A DNA stretch of 30,617 nucleotides, from contig CAZWLH010000012.1 of NCBI GenBank assembly GCA_964634675.1, forward strand, positions 1 to 30,617, written 5' to 3'. The stretch comes from UMGS172 sp964634675. GTDB taxonomy: Bacteria; Bacillota; Clostridia; Oscillospirales; Acutalibacteraceae. The position numbers and the translations under genes were made by a program. Below, piece by piece: positions 14,810 through 22,227 of the stretch. The first letter of the stretch is position 1, and each line of letters starts with the position of its first letter. Under the pieces are notes generated by a model, which saw nothing but the letters and a program-made list of their open reading frames with translations, did not search any database and was not told where the DNA came from.

Positions 14810-15820
14810 TCACTCTGCCCTTTTTCCCTTTGAGCGGTAGGATATATCGCCTAAAAAGACACGAGCACCGCCCCAAAAGCTGCCGTAATAGCAAGAATAG
14901 CTCTTAAGTGAGCTAAGGCACGCAAAAAGCCGACCGAAGCCACCCTGTTTTAAAAAGGCGGCTCTTTTTTGCTCAAAAGCAATATGCCGTTTGAGCTTTT
15001 TTTCGAGCGCTGCGGTCATATTGGGATAGTTTTTTGCGTTTTCCAAAATAAATGAGTGACCGACTATTGAATTTTTGAGCCCGTTTATACGACCGTCGAG
15101 TGCCGCTTTACCGCTTTGAGTGCTGCCGAAGGAGTTATTCTCACCGTGGCAGCGGTAGCTCATAAGTCGGCATTTTAAGTGGGCACATCTGCCGCACAAG
15201 GCCGATGTGAAGGCTATGAGCCAATCGTGGGAAAGCAAGCCCTTAAGCTCGAGCGGCTTTAAGTTATCCAAGATTTCACGTCTGAATGCCAACGAACAGC
15301 CTCTTATGAAGGAGCGGCCGACAAAGCGTTCGGGAGAAAAGAATTCAACCGAGCCGTCGTCATCATCGAACAGCACACCGATTCCGTCGGCGTGCTGCAG
15401 CGGCTCACCGTTGCCGTCTATAAGTCGGCAGGAGCAGCAAAGTGCGGCGATATCGCGGTTTTGCTCCATAACACCGAGCATTTTTTCAAGCTTTTCCTTA
15501 TCCCACACGTCATCCTGGTCGCAGAGGAAAATGATGTCTCCCTCGGCTTCAAGGCAGGCATCGAAAAAGTTAAGGCAGTACCCCTTGTTTTGTTCGTTGA
15601 CCTTGAATTTCCAATCTGTAAGGTGATTTTTTTCAATAAAATCACAAACCGTCTGCGCTGTCGAGTCTGAGGAGCGGTCATCGAATATCAGCACCTCATC
15701 GGGTGCGACGGTCTGTGCCGCAATCGACCGAAGCTGCTGTTCAATATATTTTGCGCCGTTATAAGCGGCGATAACAACCGATACCGTACCGCATACCTCC
15801 CTAATTTTTGATTTTCGCAA
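14810..15820 (-). CDS. Family 2 glycosyltransferase, rhamnosyltransferase-like
   Basis: The 336-residue protein has a GT2 (GT-A fold) domain. It opens with VSVVIAAYNGAKYIEQQLRS, has the nucleotide-sugar motif DDRSSDST, and carries FLCDQDDVWDKEKL, where DQDD is the metal-binding DxD region. The DQDDVW form is common in alpha-L-rhamnosyltransferases of the RgpB type, so rhamnose transfer is a reasonable guess. No transmembrane helix is obvious. The start is uncertain. The only standard in-frame start is TTG 15820, inside the preceding glycosyltransferase gene, while a strong AGGGAGG site lies downstream of it. The gene follows rfbA and another GT2 in one transcription unit, pointing to cell-surface glycan synthesis. 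Confidence 0.85.
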   Translation of the reverse strand: MRKSKIREVCGTVSVVIAAYNGAKYIEQQLRSIAAQTVAPDEVLIFDDRSSDSTAQTVCDFIEKNHLTDWKFKVNEQNKGYCLNFFDACLEAEGDIIFLCDQDDVWDKEKLEKMLGVMEQNRDIAALCCSCRLIDGNGEPLQHADGIGVLFDDDDGSVEFFSPERFVGRSFIRGCSLAFRREILDNLKPLELKGLLSHDWLIAFTSALCGRCAHLKCRLMSYRCHGENNSFGSTQSGKAALDGRINGLKNSIVGHSFILENAKNYPNMTAALEKKLKRHIAFEQKRAAFLKQGGFGRLFACLSSLKSYSCYYGSFWGGARVFLGDISYRSKGKRAE

Positions 15821-16838
15821 AAAGTGCCGCCGTCTTTGTTTTAAGAAAGCAAAGCACGCCGCAAAAGCAAAGGCTTAAAAGCACACTGCCCGTTCTTGCG
15901 ACCGCAAGCGCAACCCTGTCGGCCGCACAGTTTCCCCGTGCATTTTCGGCAGATTGCTTAAAGTCGGCGTTTTTGATCTCGTTTTTAAAAAGACTTCGCC
16001 GTTGCTTTCCGCTCATCGACCTGTCGCTGAAGGTATTCGCCAAAACCGAATAAACGTTTTTGACATAATAAAGCTCACAAAAGCGCTTCACACCGGCATC
16101 CGCCTCGGCGGTGAAATCCTTAAGTGCAAGATATCTCTTCTTCAAATCCTCAAGCTTTCGCTTATCGTAGCTTTTGGTAATGCTCTTTCCGCCACGCTGA
16201 ACATAATGATAAAAGCAGTGTGGCAGCACCGAAACACGACAACTGACATTAAGGAAAGAGAGCACAAACGCCGTATCCTCAAAAAGCTCGCCCTCGGGCA
16301 TTTTGAGGCCGTTTTCTTTTATTATTGAGGCTCTGTAAAGCTTATTCCAGCTTGCATCCAAAATGAACTTCGATTTAAGACCTATCAGTCTGCCGAAAAG
16401 TTCGGCTCTCGACGTGAAACGGTTTTCGGGCTCGAAAAAATCAACGGTGCCGACAGAACCGTCACCCTTCACGGTATCGTGATGATATCCGCACATAACC
16501 ATATCGGAGCCCGAGCTTTCGGCCTCGCACAGCATCGTTTGCAATGCCTTTTCGTCAACGGTATCATCGGCATCGCAAAAGGCGATGTATTCGCCGCTTG
16601 CCGCCGCCATCCCCGTGTTGCGGGCACGGCTGAGTCCGCCGTTTTCACGGTTGATCACCCTTACCCTGCGGTCAAGAAGAGCAAGCCGAGCCGCCTCGGC
16701 CGAGGTCGAATCGGTTGAGCCGTCATTCACGATTATCAGCTCTATATCACGCTCGGTTTGCGAAAGCACCGACAACGCGGCCGCCGACAGTGTATCGGCC
16801 GCATTATAGGCGCACAAAATCACACTTATCTTAGGCAT
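15801..16838 (-). CDS. Family 2 glycosyltransferase
   Basis: The 345-residue protein begins with a GT2 domain: ISVILCAYNAADTLSAA, VNDGSTDST, NGGLSRARNTGM, and EYIAFCDADD with the DxD metal site. It probably adds a sugar to a lipid-linked or wall glycan at the cytoplasmic membrane face. Near the C-terminus VLLSLCFCGVLCFL forms a likely membrane-associated helix. The start ATG 16838 overlaps the rfbA stop (TGATG), giving translational coupling. Its end overlaps the next glycosyltransferase frame by 20 nt if that gene begins at TTG 15820. The donor and acceptor sugars cannot be told from sequence alone. Confidence 0.9.
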   Translation of the reverse strand: MPKISVILCAYNAADTLSAAALSVLSQTERDIELIIVNDGSTDSTSAEAARLALLDRRVRVINRENGGLSRARNTGMAAASGEYIAFCDADDTVDEKALQTMLCEAESSGSDMVMCGYHHDTVKGDGSVGTVDFFEPENRFTSRAELFGRLIGLKSKFILDASWNKLYRASIIKENGLKMPEGELFEDTAFVLSFLNVSCRVSVLPHCFYHYVQRGGKSITKSYDKRKLEDLKKRYLALKDFTAEADAGVKRFCELYYVKNVYSVLANTFSDRSMSGKQRRSLFKNEIKNADFKQSAENARGNCAADRVALAVARTGSVLLSLCFCGVLCFLKTKTAALFAKIKN

Positions 16839-17716
16839 CAGTGCTTAAATTTTCCGTCGGCAACATTCTTCAAATGTGCTCCGTAAGGCGACTTGCCGTA
16901 TTTGTTGGCCGACTCAAGCAGCTTATCCTTGGTTATCCAACCGTTTTCATAGGCGATTTCTTCAATCGCGGCGATCTTTATCGACTGACGGCTTTCGACC
17001 ACCTTGACAAACTCGGCGGCCTCATTGAGAGCATCGACCGTGCCGGTGTCAAGCCACGCAAAGCCGCGACCGAGCGTTATGACATCAAGTGAGCCTTCCT
17101 CGAGGTACATACGGTTGAGATCGGTTATTTCAAGCTCGCCTCGTTCGGACGGCTTTATACGCTTGGCAAACTCGCAAACGCGGCTGTCATAGAAATAAAG
17201 TCCGGTGACGCAATAGTTCGACTTTGGATTTTTCGGTTTTTCTTCTATCGACACCGCACGTCCGCTTTCGTCGAACTCAACAATTCCGAAGCGCTCGGGA
17301 TCGGTGACATAATAACCGAATACCGTTGCGCCGCTTTGCTTGGAAGCCGCCTGCTTAAGTGTTTTGGTAAATCCGTGACCGTAGAAAATATTGTCACCGA
17401 GCACCATAGCACAGCTGTCACCGCCGATAAACTCCTCACCGAGGATAAACGCCTGTGCCAAGCCGTCGGGTGACGGCTGAACAACGTATGAGAGATTTAT
17501 TCCGAAATCGGAGCCGTCTCCCAAAAGGCGTTCGAAATTAGGCAGATCGGTCGGCGTTGAAATGATCAAAATATCACGTATACCGGCAAGCATAAGCGTT
17601 GAAAGCGGATAATAGATCATCGGCTTATCGTAAACCGGCAAAAGCTGTTTGGAAGTCACCATTGTCAAGGGATAAAGGCGTGTACCCGAACCGCCTGCAA
17701 GAATAATACCTTTCAT
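16838..17716 (-). CDS. rfbA: Glucose-1-phosphate thymidylyltransferase RfbA/RmlA
   Basis: RmlA joins glucose-1-phosphate to dTTP to make dTDP-glucose, the first step of dTDP-L-rhamnose synthesis. The product from ATG 17716 is 292 residues, the normal length. It has the GGSGTRLYPLT nucleotide-binding motif at 8-18, with LPVYDKPMIYYPLSTLMLAG and VLGDNIFYGHGF following. A longer frame from 17737 is unlikely because AGGAGA lies between it and ATG 17716. The rfbB, rfbC and rfbD genes are not in the window, so the rest of the pathway must be elsewhere. Two glycosyltransferase genes follow directly, supporting synthesis of a rhamnose-containing glycan. Confidence 0.95.
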   Translation of the reverse strand: MKGIILAGGSGTRLYPLTMVTSKQLLPVYDKPMIYYPLSTLMLAGIRDILIISTPTDLPNFERLLGDGSDFGINLSYVVQPSPDGLAQAFILGEEFIGGDSCAMVLGDNIFYGHGFTKTLKQAASKQSGATVFGYYVTDPERFGIVEFDESGRAVSIEEKPKNPKSNYCVTGLYFYDSRVCEFAKRIKPSERGELEITDLNRMYLEEGSLDVITLGRGFAWLDTGTVDALNEAAEFVKVVESRQSIKIAAIEEIAYENGWITKDKLLESANKYGKSPYGAHLKNVADGKFKH

Positions 17717-17740
17717 AGCTTTTCTCCTATATACCAAAGA

Positions 17741-17758
17741 GGCGGCAAAAACGCCGCC
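17741..17758 (-). terminator. Weak hairpin between cyclophilin lipoprotein gene and rfbA
   Basis: GGCGGC (17741-17746) and GCCGCC (17753-17758) form a GC-rich stem. Only TCTTT follows on the minus strand, so it may attenuate rather than stop transcription into rfbA. Confidence 0.4.
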
Positions 17759-17765
17759 CTGAATT

Positions 17766-18773
17766 TTAACCCTCTGCGGAATCGGCCAAAGCCAATATTT
17801 CCTCTGTCACAAGGGTCGTATATGCTTTATTTATAACAATATCGGTGAGCGGTTTGTTGCTTGAATCTGCCTCGGCGGATGCCATCGCATCAACAACACT
17901 CATACCCGAGAATACCTGTGCGAAAACGGTATGTCCGCCGTAGCCGCCCTTAAAGGCGCCGTCAAGATGAATATTTCCGCCGACCTTTGCATAAAGGCTC
18001 CAGGCCTCGTCCGAGACCGAATCGCTCAAGATCGAAGATTTTGCGATGTTATAATCGATGGTTGCTTTCATATAAGCCTCGGCATCGGGATACTCATCGG
18101 CAAGCTCGGACTTATACTGCTCATACTCGGCCTTTATCTGATCGCCGTAGTTTTTGACAAACTGATTGTATGTGGTTTTGTAGTTGTAATAGGCCTTGTT
18201 TACGGGTGTGCTGTTCTGGTTTATGAAGAACTGACTTCCGTTGGTGGCAAGTCCCGAATTAGCCATTGCGACCGAGCCTCTGATATTGAGCAGGTTTGCG
18301 TTGAATTCATCCTCAAACTTGTCGCCCCAGACGCTTGTTCCGCCTGTTCCGTTGCCGAGCGGATCACCGCCCTGCACCATAAAGTCCTCGATAACACGGT
18401 GGAAAATGAGGCCGTCATAGTAACCTGCCTCAACAAGTCCGACGAAATTGGTAACGGTTATGGGAGCGCTGTTCGGGAAAAGCCGCATATAAATATTGCC
18501 CATATTGGTCTCGAAAACCGCTATTTTTTCGCCTATTTCGGGAAGCTCAAGCTGAAAGCCGACCTCATCGTCGGTACGTGAGCCGTTCTCGCCGACCGCA
18601 GTATACTCGGGCTTTGTCGGAGGATTTTCGGGCAAACGGGAGGTTGCCGCAGTGTCGGGAGTGCTGACCGCAGAGCCGGTCGAGCCGGCGGTCTTATCGT
18701 CGGAGTCTCCGCCGCAGGCAGACACAGAGAAGCACAAAGCAAGTGCCAGCACCAAAGCGCCTATTCTTTTCAT
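17766..18773 (-). CDS. Cyclophilin-type peptidyl-prolyl isomerase lipoprotein
   Basis: This enzyme speeds proline cis/trans isomerisation, here outside the cell membrane to help secreted proteins fold. The signal peptide ends in a lipobox SVSAC with lipidated C20. A low-complexity Ser/Thr/Pro/Asp linker runs to ~80. The cyclophilin domain follows, with active-site FHRVIEDFMVQGGDP from 124 and NGSQFF at 178-183. About 85 extra residues, mostly charged and helical (~190-275), interrupt the domain before the strand HTVFAQVFSGM. Compact bacterial cyclophilins, including the neighbouring one, have far fewer residues there. The start ATG 18773 has AGGTG 6 nt upstream, and the total is 335 residues. 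It begins 2 nt after the stop of the cytoplasmic paralogue. Confidence 0.93.
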   Translation of the reverse strand: MKRIGALVLALALCFSVSACGGDSDDKTAGSTGSAVSTPDTAATSRLPENPPTKPEYTAVGENGSRTDDEVGFQLELPEIGEKIAVFETNMGNIYMRLFPNSAPITVTNFVGLVEAGYYDGLIFHRVIEDFMVQGGDPLGNGTGGTSVWGDKFEDEFNANLLNIRGSVAMANSGLATNGSQFFINQNSTPVNKAYYNYKTTYNQFVKNYGDQIKAEYEQYKSELADEYPDAEAYMKATIDYNIAKSSILSDSVSDEAWSLYAKVGGNIHLDGAFKGGYGGHTVFAQVFSGMSVVDAMASAEADSSNKPLTDIVINKAYTTLVTEEILALADSAEG

Positions 18774-18774
18774 A

Positions 18775-19377
18775 TTATTCACCTCTTACAACGTCGATCG
18801 AAACGATCTTGACATCTTCTAACGGACGGTCGGAGCCGTCGGTCTTGACCGAGGCGATCTTATTCACGATGTCCATTCCTTCGAACACCTGACCGAAGAC
18901 ACTGTGTCTGAAATCAAGCCAAGGTGTACCGCCGACGGCTTCATAAGCCTTTACGGTATTTTCGGGGAAGCCGCGGTCGGCCATTCCCTTCATCTGCTCG
19001 AGCATTCCGTCGGGAACATCGCTCGCCTGAACTATAAAGAACTGGCTCCCGTTGGTGTTGGGACCGGCATTGGCCATGGAAAGAGCACCGTTGAGATTGT
19101 GAAGCTCGGGGTGGAACTCATCCTCGAACTTTTCGCCGTCGATGCTTTCTCCGCCGCAGCCCGTACCCGTGGGGTCGCCGCCCTGTATCATAAAATCCTT
19201 GATTACACGGTGGAAAATAAGTCCGTCATAATATCCGTTTTCGGCATGGGTCACAAAGTTCTCGACGGTACGGGGAACCTTGTCACCGAAAAGGCGAATG
19301 GAAATATCGCCCAAGGTAGTGTGCATTACGGCGGTGATCTCACCGTTCTGAGGCTTGTCCAACTGATTAAAACTCAT
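18775..19377 (-). CDS. Cytoplasmic cyclophilin-type peptidyl-prolyl isomerase
   Basis: The 200-residue protein is a cyclophilin without signal peptide. It shows the active-site segment FHRVIKDFMIQGGDP (55-69), MANAGPNTNGSQFF (101-114) and FGQVFEGMD (161-169). A loop at ~118-150 includes DGMLEQMKGMADRGFPEN. It is the paralogue of the lipoprotein cyclophilin immediately downstream, so the pair looks like a tandem duplication with one copy retargeted to the outside. The start ATG 19377 follows AAAGGAA. A minus-strand promoter is just upstream. Confidence 0.94.
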   Translation of the reverse strand: MSFNQLDKPQNGEITAVMHTTLGDISIRLFGDKVPRTVENFVTHAENGYYDGLIFHRVIKDFMIQGGDPTGTGCGGESIDGEKFEDEFHPELHNLNGALSMANAGPNTNGSQFFIVQASDVPDGMLEQMKGMADRGFPENTVKAYEAVGGTPWLDFRHSVFGQVFEGMDIVNKIASVKTDGSDRPLEDVKIVSIDVVRGE

Positions 19378-19428
19378 TTTAAATAATTCCTTTCATAAGG
19401 CACTCGGCCTTTCTTTGTTTATATTTCT

Positions 19429-19457
19429 ATTTTACTAAATCTCACTGCATTTTACAA
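19429..19457 (-). promoter_or_regulatory. Promoter for the cyclophilin/rfbA transcription unit
   Basis: On the minus strand TTGTAA (19457-19452) and TAAAAT (19434-19429) are separated by 17 bp. A small AAGGC/GCCTT hairpin lies in the leader. Confidence 0.6.
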
Positions 19458-19516
19458 CAGTTATTTTTCTTTTCTTGAAATGATTTACGGGATATTCATA
19501 AATTTGCAATTTTGTC

Positions 19517-19545
19517 TTGTTAAATTTCGAAAACTGTGTTATATT
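19517..19545 (+). promoter_or_regulatory. Promoter for nrdR
   Basis: TTGTTA (19517-19522) and TATATT (19540-19545) are separated by 17 bp. The gene starts 33 bp downstream. Confidence 0.55.
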
Positions 19546-19578
19546 TAAAGTATAAATCGGTTTAAGGAGTTGTTTATT

Positions 19579-20034
19579 GTGAAATGTCCTTACTGTTCAT
19601 ATGAAGAAAGCAAAGTCATCGACTCACGTCCTGCCGACGAGGGCGAACGTATCCGCCGCAGAAGAGAGTGCTTGAGCTGCCAAAAGCGTTTTACAACCTA
19701 TGAAATAATCGAAAGTCTTCCGGTCGTCGTTATAAAAAAGGATAAGTCGAGAGAAACCTTCGACCGCAACAAGCTTGTAAACGGTATGCTTAAGGCTTGC
19801 GAAAAGCGCCCGGTCTCGATAAACGATATCGACCGTGCCGTTGACGATATAGAAGTCAAACTTCAAAACTCCCTCGACCGAGAGGTGACAAGTGTCGCTA
19901 TCGGCGAACTTGTTATGGAAAAGCTTAAGGAGCTTGACGAGGTCGCTTATGTCCGTTTTGCAAGTGTTTACCGTCAGTTTAAGGATATCAGCACCTTTAT
20001 GGAAGAGCTCAACAAGCTTTTGCAGGACAAATAA
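19579..20034 (+). CDS. nrdR: Transcriptional repressor NrdR
   Basis: NrdR represses ribonucleotide reductase genes in response to ATP and dATP levels. The 151-residue product has an N-terminal zinc ribbon (CPYC and CLSC), with DSRPADEGERIRRRRECLSC and FTTYE between or after them, and an ATP-cone domain from ~48 to 138 (VVIKKDKSRETFDRNKLVNG). The start is GTG 19579, giving the usual MKCPYC beginning, with AAGGAG 9 nt upstream. A TTG at 19570 overlaps that site and is unlikely. No nrd operon is present in the window. Confidence 0.95.
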   Translation: MKCPYCSYEESKVIDSRPADEGERIRRRRECLSCQKRFTTYEIIESLPVVVIKKDKSRETFDRNKLVNGMLKACEKRPVSINDIDRAVDDIEVKLQNSLDREVTSVAIGELVMEKLKELDEVAYVRFASVYRQFKDISTFMEELNKLLQDK

Positions 20035-20086
20035 AGCGGTAATTCAACATTTTTATAAATAAATCTGACTTTTTTCAAAAAAATCC

Positions 20087-20115
20087 TTGACAACGCGAAA
20101 ATTTTGTAGTAAAAT
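20087..20115 (+). promoter_or_regulatory. SigA promoter for tRNA-Thr
   Basis: A perfect TTGACA (20087-20092) and TAAAAT (20110-20115) are separated by 17 bp, ending 19 bp before the tRNA. Confidence 0.8.
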
Positions 20116-20134
20116 ACTTAACGTTGTCAGCAAT

Positions 20135-20210
20135 GCTGTTATGGCTCAGGTGGTAGAGCACATCCTTGGTAAGGATGAGGTCGGCAGTTCGAGTCTGCCT
20201 AACAGCTCCA
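20135..20210 (+). tRNA. tRNA-Thr(GGT), CCA encoded
   Basis: The 76-nt cloverleaf has an acceptor GCTGTTA/TAACAGC, an anticodon stem CATCC/GGATG with loop TTGGTAA, and a T-arm GGCAG-TTCGAGT-CTGCC. The anticodon GGT reads ACC and ACT threonine codons. The CCA end is encoded. Confidence 0.97.
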
Positions 20211-20244
20211 AAATCCCGTTCACGTAAGTGGACGGGATTTTACT
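20210..20244 (+). terminator. Terminator after tRNA-Thr
   Basis: A 14-bp stem (AAAATCCCGTTCAC with GTGGACGGGATTTT, one G-U pair) with a 4-nt loop starts directly after the CCA end. Confidence 0.85.
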
Positions 20245-20292
20245 TATGTTCGATGTCAATGATTGGGGCAGAGGCAAAATAAGAAAAGTTAC

Positions 20293-20331
20293 GAATCGTG
20301 TCGGAGCTTGAGTCCCGGCACGATTTTTTTA
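20293..20331 (+). terminator. Second terminator downstream of tRNA-Thr
   Basis: AATCGTGTCGG pairs with CCGGCACGATT through one wobble around a loop of about 10 nt, followed by seven T. It lies about 50 nt after the first terminator with no gene visible between them. Confidence 0.7.
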
Positions 20332-20376
20332 TGTATTACAACGAAGTGTTCACCTTTCGTGAATCAAAATGACGAA

Positions 20377-20403
20377 GCGCCTCGGGAAAATATACCGAGG
20401 CGC
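20377..20403 (-). terminator. Hairpin terminator of uppP-coaX
   Basis: GCGCCTCGG (20377-20385) and CCGAGGCGC (20395-20403) form a perfect 9-bp GC-rich stem, 14 nt past the coaX stop on the minus strand. The following T-tract is weak (TTCGTCATTTTG). Confidence 0.65.
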
Positions 20404-20416
20404 CGAATAGCCGTTA

Positions 20417-21181
20417 TCAGATGTTTTTGTCGTGGATTATTCTCAGTCCGTCCAAAAGCAGATTGTCGTCGATCACGATCTCGTGCTCGCAATGCTTGAC
20501 GACCTCGGGCGCAAGACCGCCGGTCGCAACCACCGAAGCCGCCTGACCGAGCTCCTTTTCAATGCGTGAGATAAGCCCGTCGATCATAGCCGATTGACCG
20601 ATTATAAGTCCCGATTTAATGCAGTCGATCGTGTTGGTTCCGATGACCCTTTTCGGTGCATCAAGTCCGACCGACGGCAGTTGAGCCGTGCGAGATGCCA
20701 GGGCATCCATTGTGAGCTTGACACCTGCGGCAATGGCTCCTCCCAAAAATTCACCGTTTTTACCCAAAACGCTGATGGTCGATGCCGTGCCCATATCGAT
20801 TATAATGCAAGGTACGGGATATTTTGCCAAGGCACCGACGGCGCCCGCGGCAAGGTCTGCACCGAGCTGTGCCGGATTGTCGATCTTTATGTTGAGTCCG
20901 GTTTTGACTCCGGGCCCCAAAACAACGGGTGTAATTCCGAAAAGCTTGGTAACGGCGCGCTCAATGGCACTGCCCACGGTCGGAACCACAGACGAAATGG
21001 CGGCATTTGTCACCGAGTCACGCTCGATGTCGTAAATATGAAGTATGTCGCGGATCTCAATTGCATACTGATCCGAGGTCCTGCGGGTATCGGTCGCAAG
21101 CCTTGCGGTGAATTTCAGCTCTTCCTTATCGAAAACGCCGATAGTGATGTTGGAGTTTCCGATGTCAATACAAACAAGCAT
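20417..21181 (-). CDS. coaX: Type III pantothenate kinase CoaX
   Basis: CoaX phosphorylates pantothenate, the first step of coenzyme A synthesis. Type III enzymes need a monovalent cation and are not inhibited by CoA. The 254-residue product has the ASKHA phosphate loop DIGNSNITIG (6-15), the catalytic-region GADLAAGAVGA, the DMGTAST motif, and GGAIAAGVKLTMDAL. This is the complete family pattern and length. The start ATG 21181 has AGGAGC upstream. Only 11 nt separate it from uppP, so both are expressed from the uppP promoter. With coaD at 3382, two CoA steps are encoded in this window but in unrelated operons. Confidence 0.96.
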   Translation of the reverse strand: MLVCIDIGNSNITIGVFDKEELKFTARLATDTRRTSDQYAIEIRDILHIYDIERDSVTNAAISSVVPTVGSAIERAVTKLFGITPVVLGPGVKTGLNIKIDNPAQLGADLAAGAVGALAKYPVPCIIIDMGTASTISVLGKNGEFLGGAIAAGVKLTMDALASRTAQLPSVGLDAPKRVIGTNTIDCIKSGLIIGQSAMIDGLISRIEKELGQAASVVATGGLAPEVVKHCEHEIVIDDNLLLDGLRIIHDKNI

Positions 21182-21192
21182 TTAAAAGCTCC

Positions 21193-22041
21193 TTACTTAA
21201 AAATGAAAAAGTATCCCAAAAGTATTATTCCGAGTATTATGCGATAATATCCGAACGGCTTGAAATCACGCTTTTTAACATATCCCGTGAGGAACTTTAT
21301 AGCCGCCAGAGATATGGCAAAAGCGACTGCCATACCGACCGTCAAAACCAAGGTTTCGGTCGAATTCATAATTGCGGCCTCTCCTGCGACGATGTCATTG
21401 GCATATGACACGCATTTGAGCAGACTTGCGCCGAACATAACCGGTATTGCCAAGAAGAACGAAAACTCAGCCGCAACGGTGCGAGAGCAACCGAGAAGCA
21501 TTGCACCCAGAATGGTGACACCCGAGCGTGATGTGCCGGGAATGAGTGCCAAAAGCTGTATCATACCGATAAGCAGTGCGGTTTTATACGGCATTTCGGA
21601 AATGTCATTTATTCTCGGAGCAGGGCGCTTTGCCGACTCGAGAAGAATAAACGCAACACCGTATATTATCAATGTTGTCGCAACGGTCGGGAAATTGTAG
21701 AAATATTTGTCAAGCGTATCGTCAAACGGCAGGCCGACAACTGCGGCAGGCAGACAGGCGATTATGACCTTGAACCACATTTCCCAGGTCGAACGACGGG
21801 CTATTTCGTCCTTATGACGCGAAAACGGGTTGAGTTTGCGGAAATACATCACGATGACCGCAAGAATGGCACCGAGCTGAATGACAACCCGGAACATTTC
21901 CATAAAGTTAGGGTCGGATTCCTTCCAAAAAAGCTCCTCGAACAATATCAGGTGCCCCGTGCTCGAGATCGGGAGCCATTCGGTTATACCTTCTATTATT
22001 CCGTACAAAATCGATTTTAACACTTCAATAAACGCTGTCAT
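21193..22041 (-). CDS. uppP: Undecaprenyl-diphosphatase UppP (BacA)
   Basis: UppP removes phosphate from undecaprenyl diphosphate, recycling the lipid carrier for peptidoglycan and other wall polymers. Overproduction gives bacitracin resistance in other bacteria. The 282-residue membrane protein has the two family signatures: GIIEGITEWLPISSTGH (catalytic Glu and Ser/His region, ~14-30) and PGTSRSG with the conserved arginine. Several hydrophobic helices fill the rest. The start ATG 22041 has AGGTG 5 nt upstream. The longer frame from TTG 22059 overlaps that site. A strong promoter lies upstream. Confidence 0.96.
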   Translation of the reverse strand: MTAFIEVLKSILYGIIEGITEWLPISSTGHLILFEELFWKESDPNFMEMFRVVIQLGAILAVIVMYFRKLNPFSRHKDEIARRSTWEMWFKVIIACLPAAVVGLPFDDTLDKYFYNFPTVATTLIIYGVAFILLESAKRPAPRINDISEMPYKTALLIGMIQLLALIPGTSRSGVTILGAMLLGCSRTVAAEFSFFLAIPVMFGASLLKCVSYANDIVAGEAAIMNSTETLVLTVGMAVAFAISLAAIKFLTGYVKKRDFKPFGYYRIILGIILLGYFFIFK

Positions 22042-22064
22042 TACGACACCTACTTTCAAAGCCT

Positions 22065-22093
22065 ATTTTATACCAAAATGAAGCATTTGTCAA
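22065..22093 (-). promoter_or_regulatory. SigA promoter for uppP-coaX
   Basis: On the minus strand a perfect TTGACA (22093-22088) and TAAAAT (22070-22065) are separated by 17 bp. Confidence 0.75.
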
Positions 22094-22147
22094 TTTAATA
22101 TTGTAATGCCCTCTCATCACTTAATATTTATGCCGATATTTGCGGTA

Positions 22148-22174
22148 ACACAACCGACGGTTCGGAATAAAATA
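22148..22174 (+). promoter_or_regulatory. Possible SigK-like promoter of the Cys-rich gene
   Basis: AC at 22148-22149 and AATAAAATA at 22166-22174 are separated by 16 bp. This is one mismatch from the SigK pattern AC-N16/17-CATAnnnTA used for late mother-cell genes. No good SigA promoter was found before the gene. The match is short and may be chance. Confidence 0.25.
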
Positions 22175-22227
22175 TAGAGAAGTTGGAGCTCATAAAGCAC
22201 AACGAAAATCAATAGGGAGGCTAATTT

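Noticed and set aside
17931..18581. Plus-strand open frame over the cyclophilin lipoprotein gene
   Set aside because: It is an antisense shadow. The cyclophilin active-site motifs on the minus strand are decisive.
20293..20325. Degenerate tRNA remnant, because GCTTGAGTCCCGG resembles a T-arm
   Set aside because: No other tRNA arm is present, and the segment forms a good terminator stem with a T-run.
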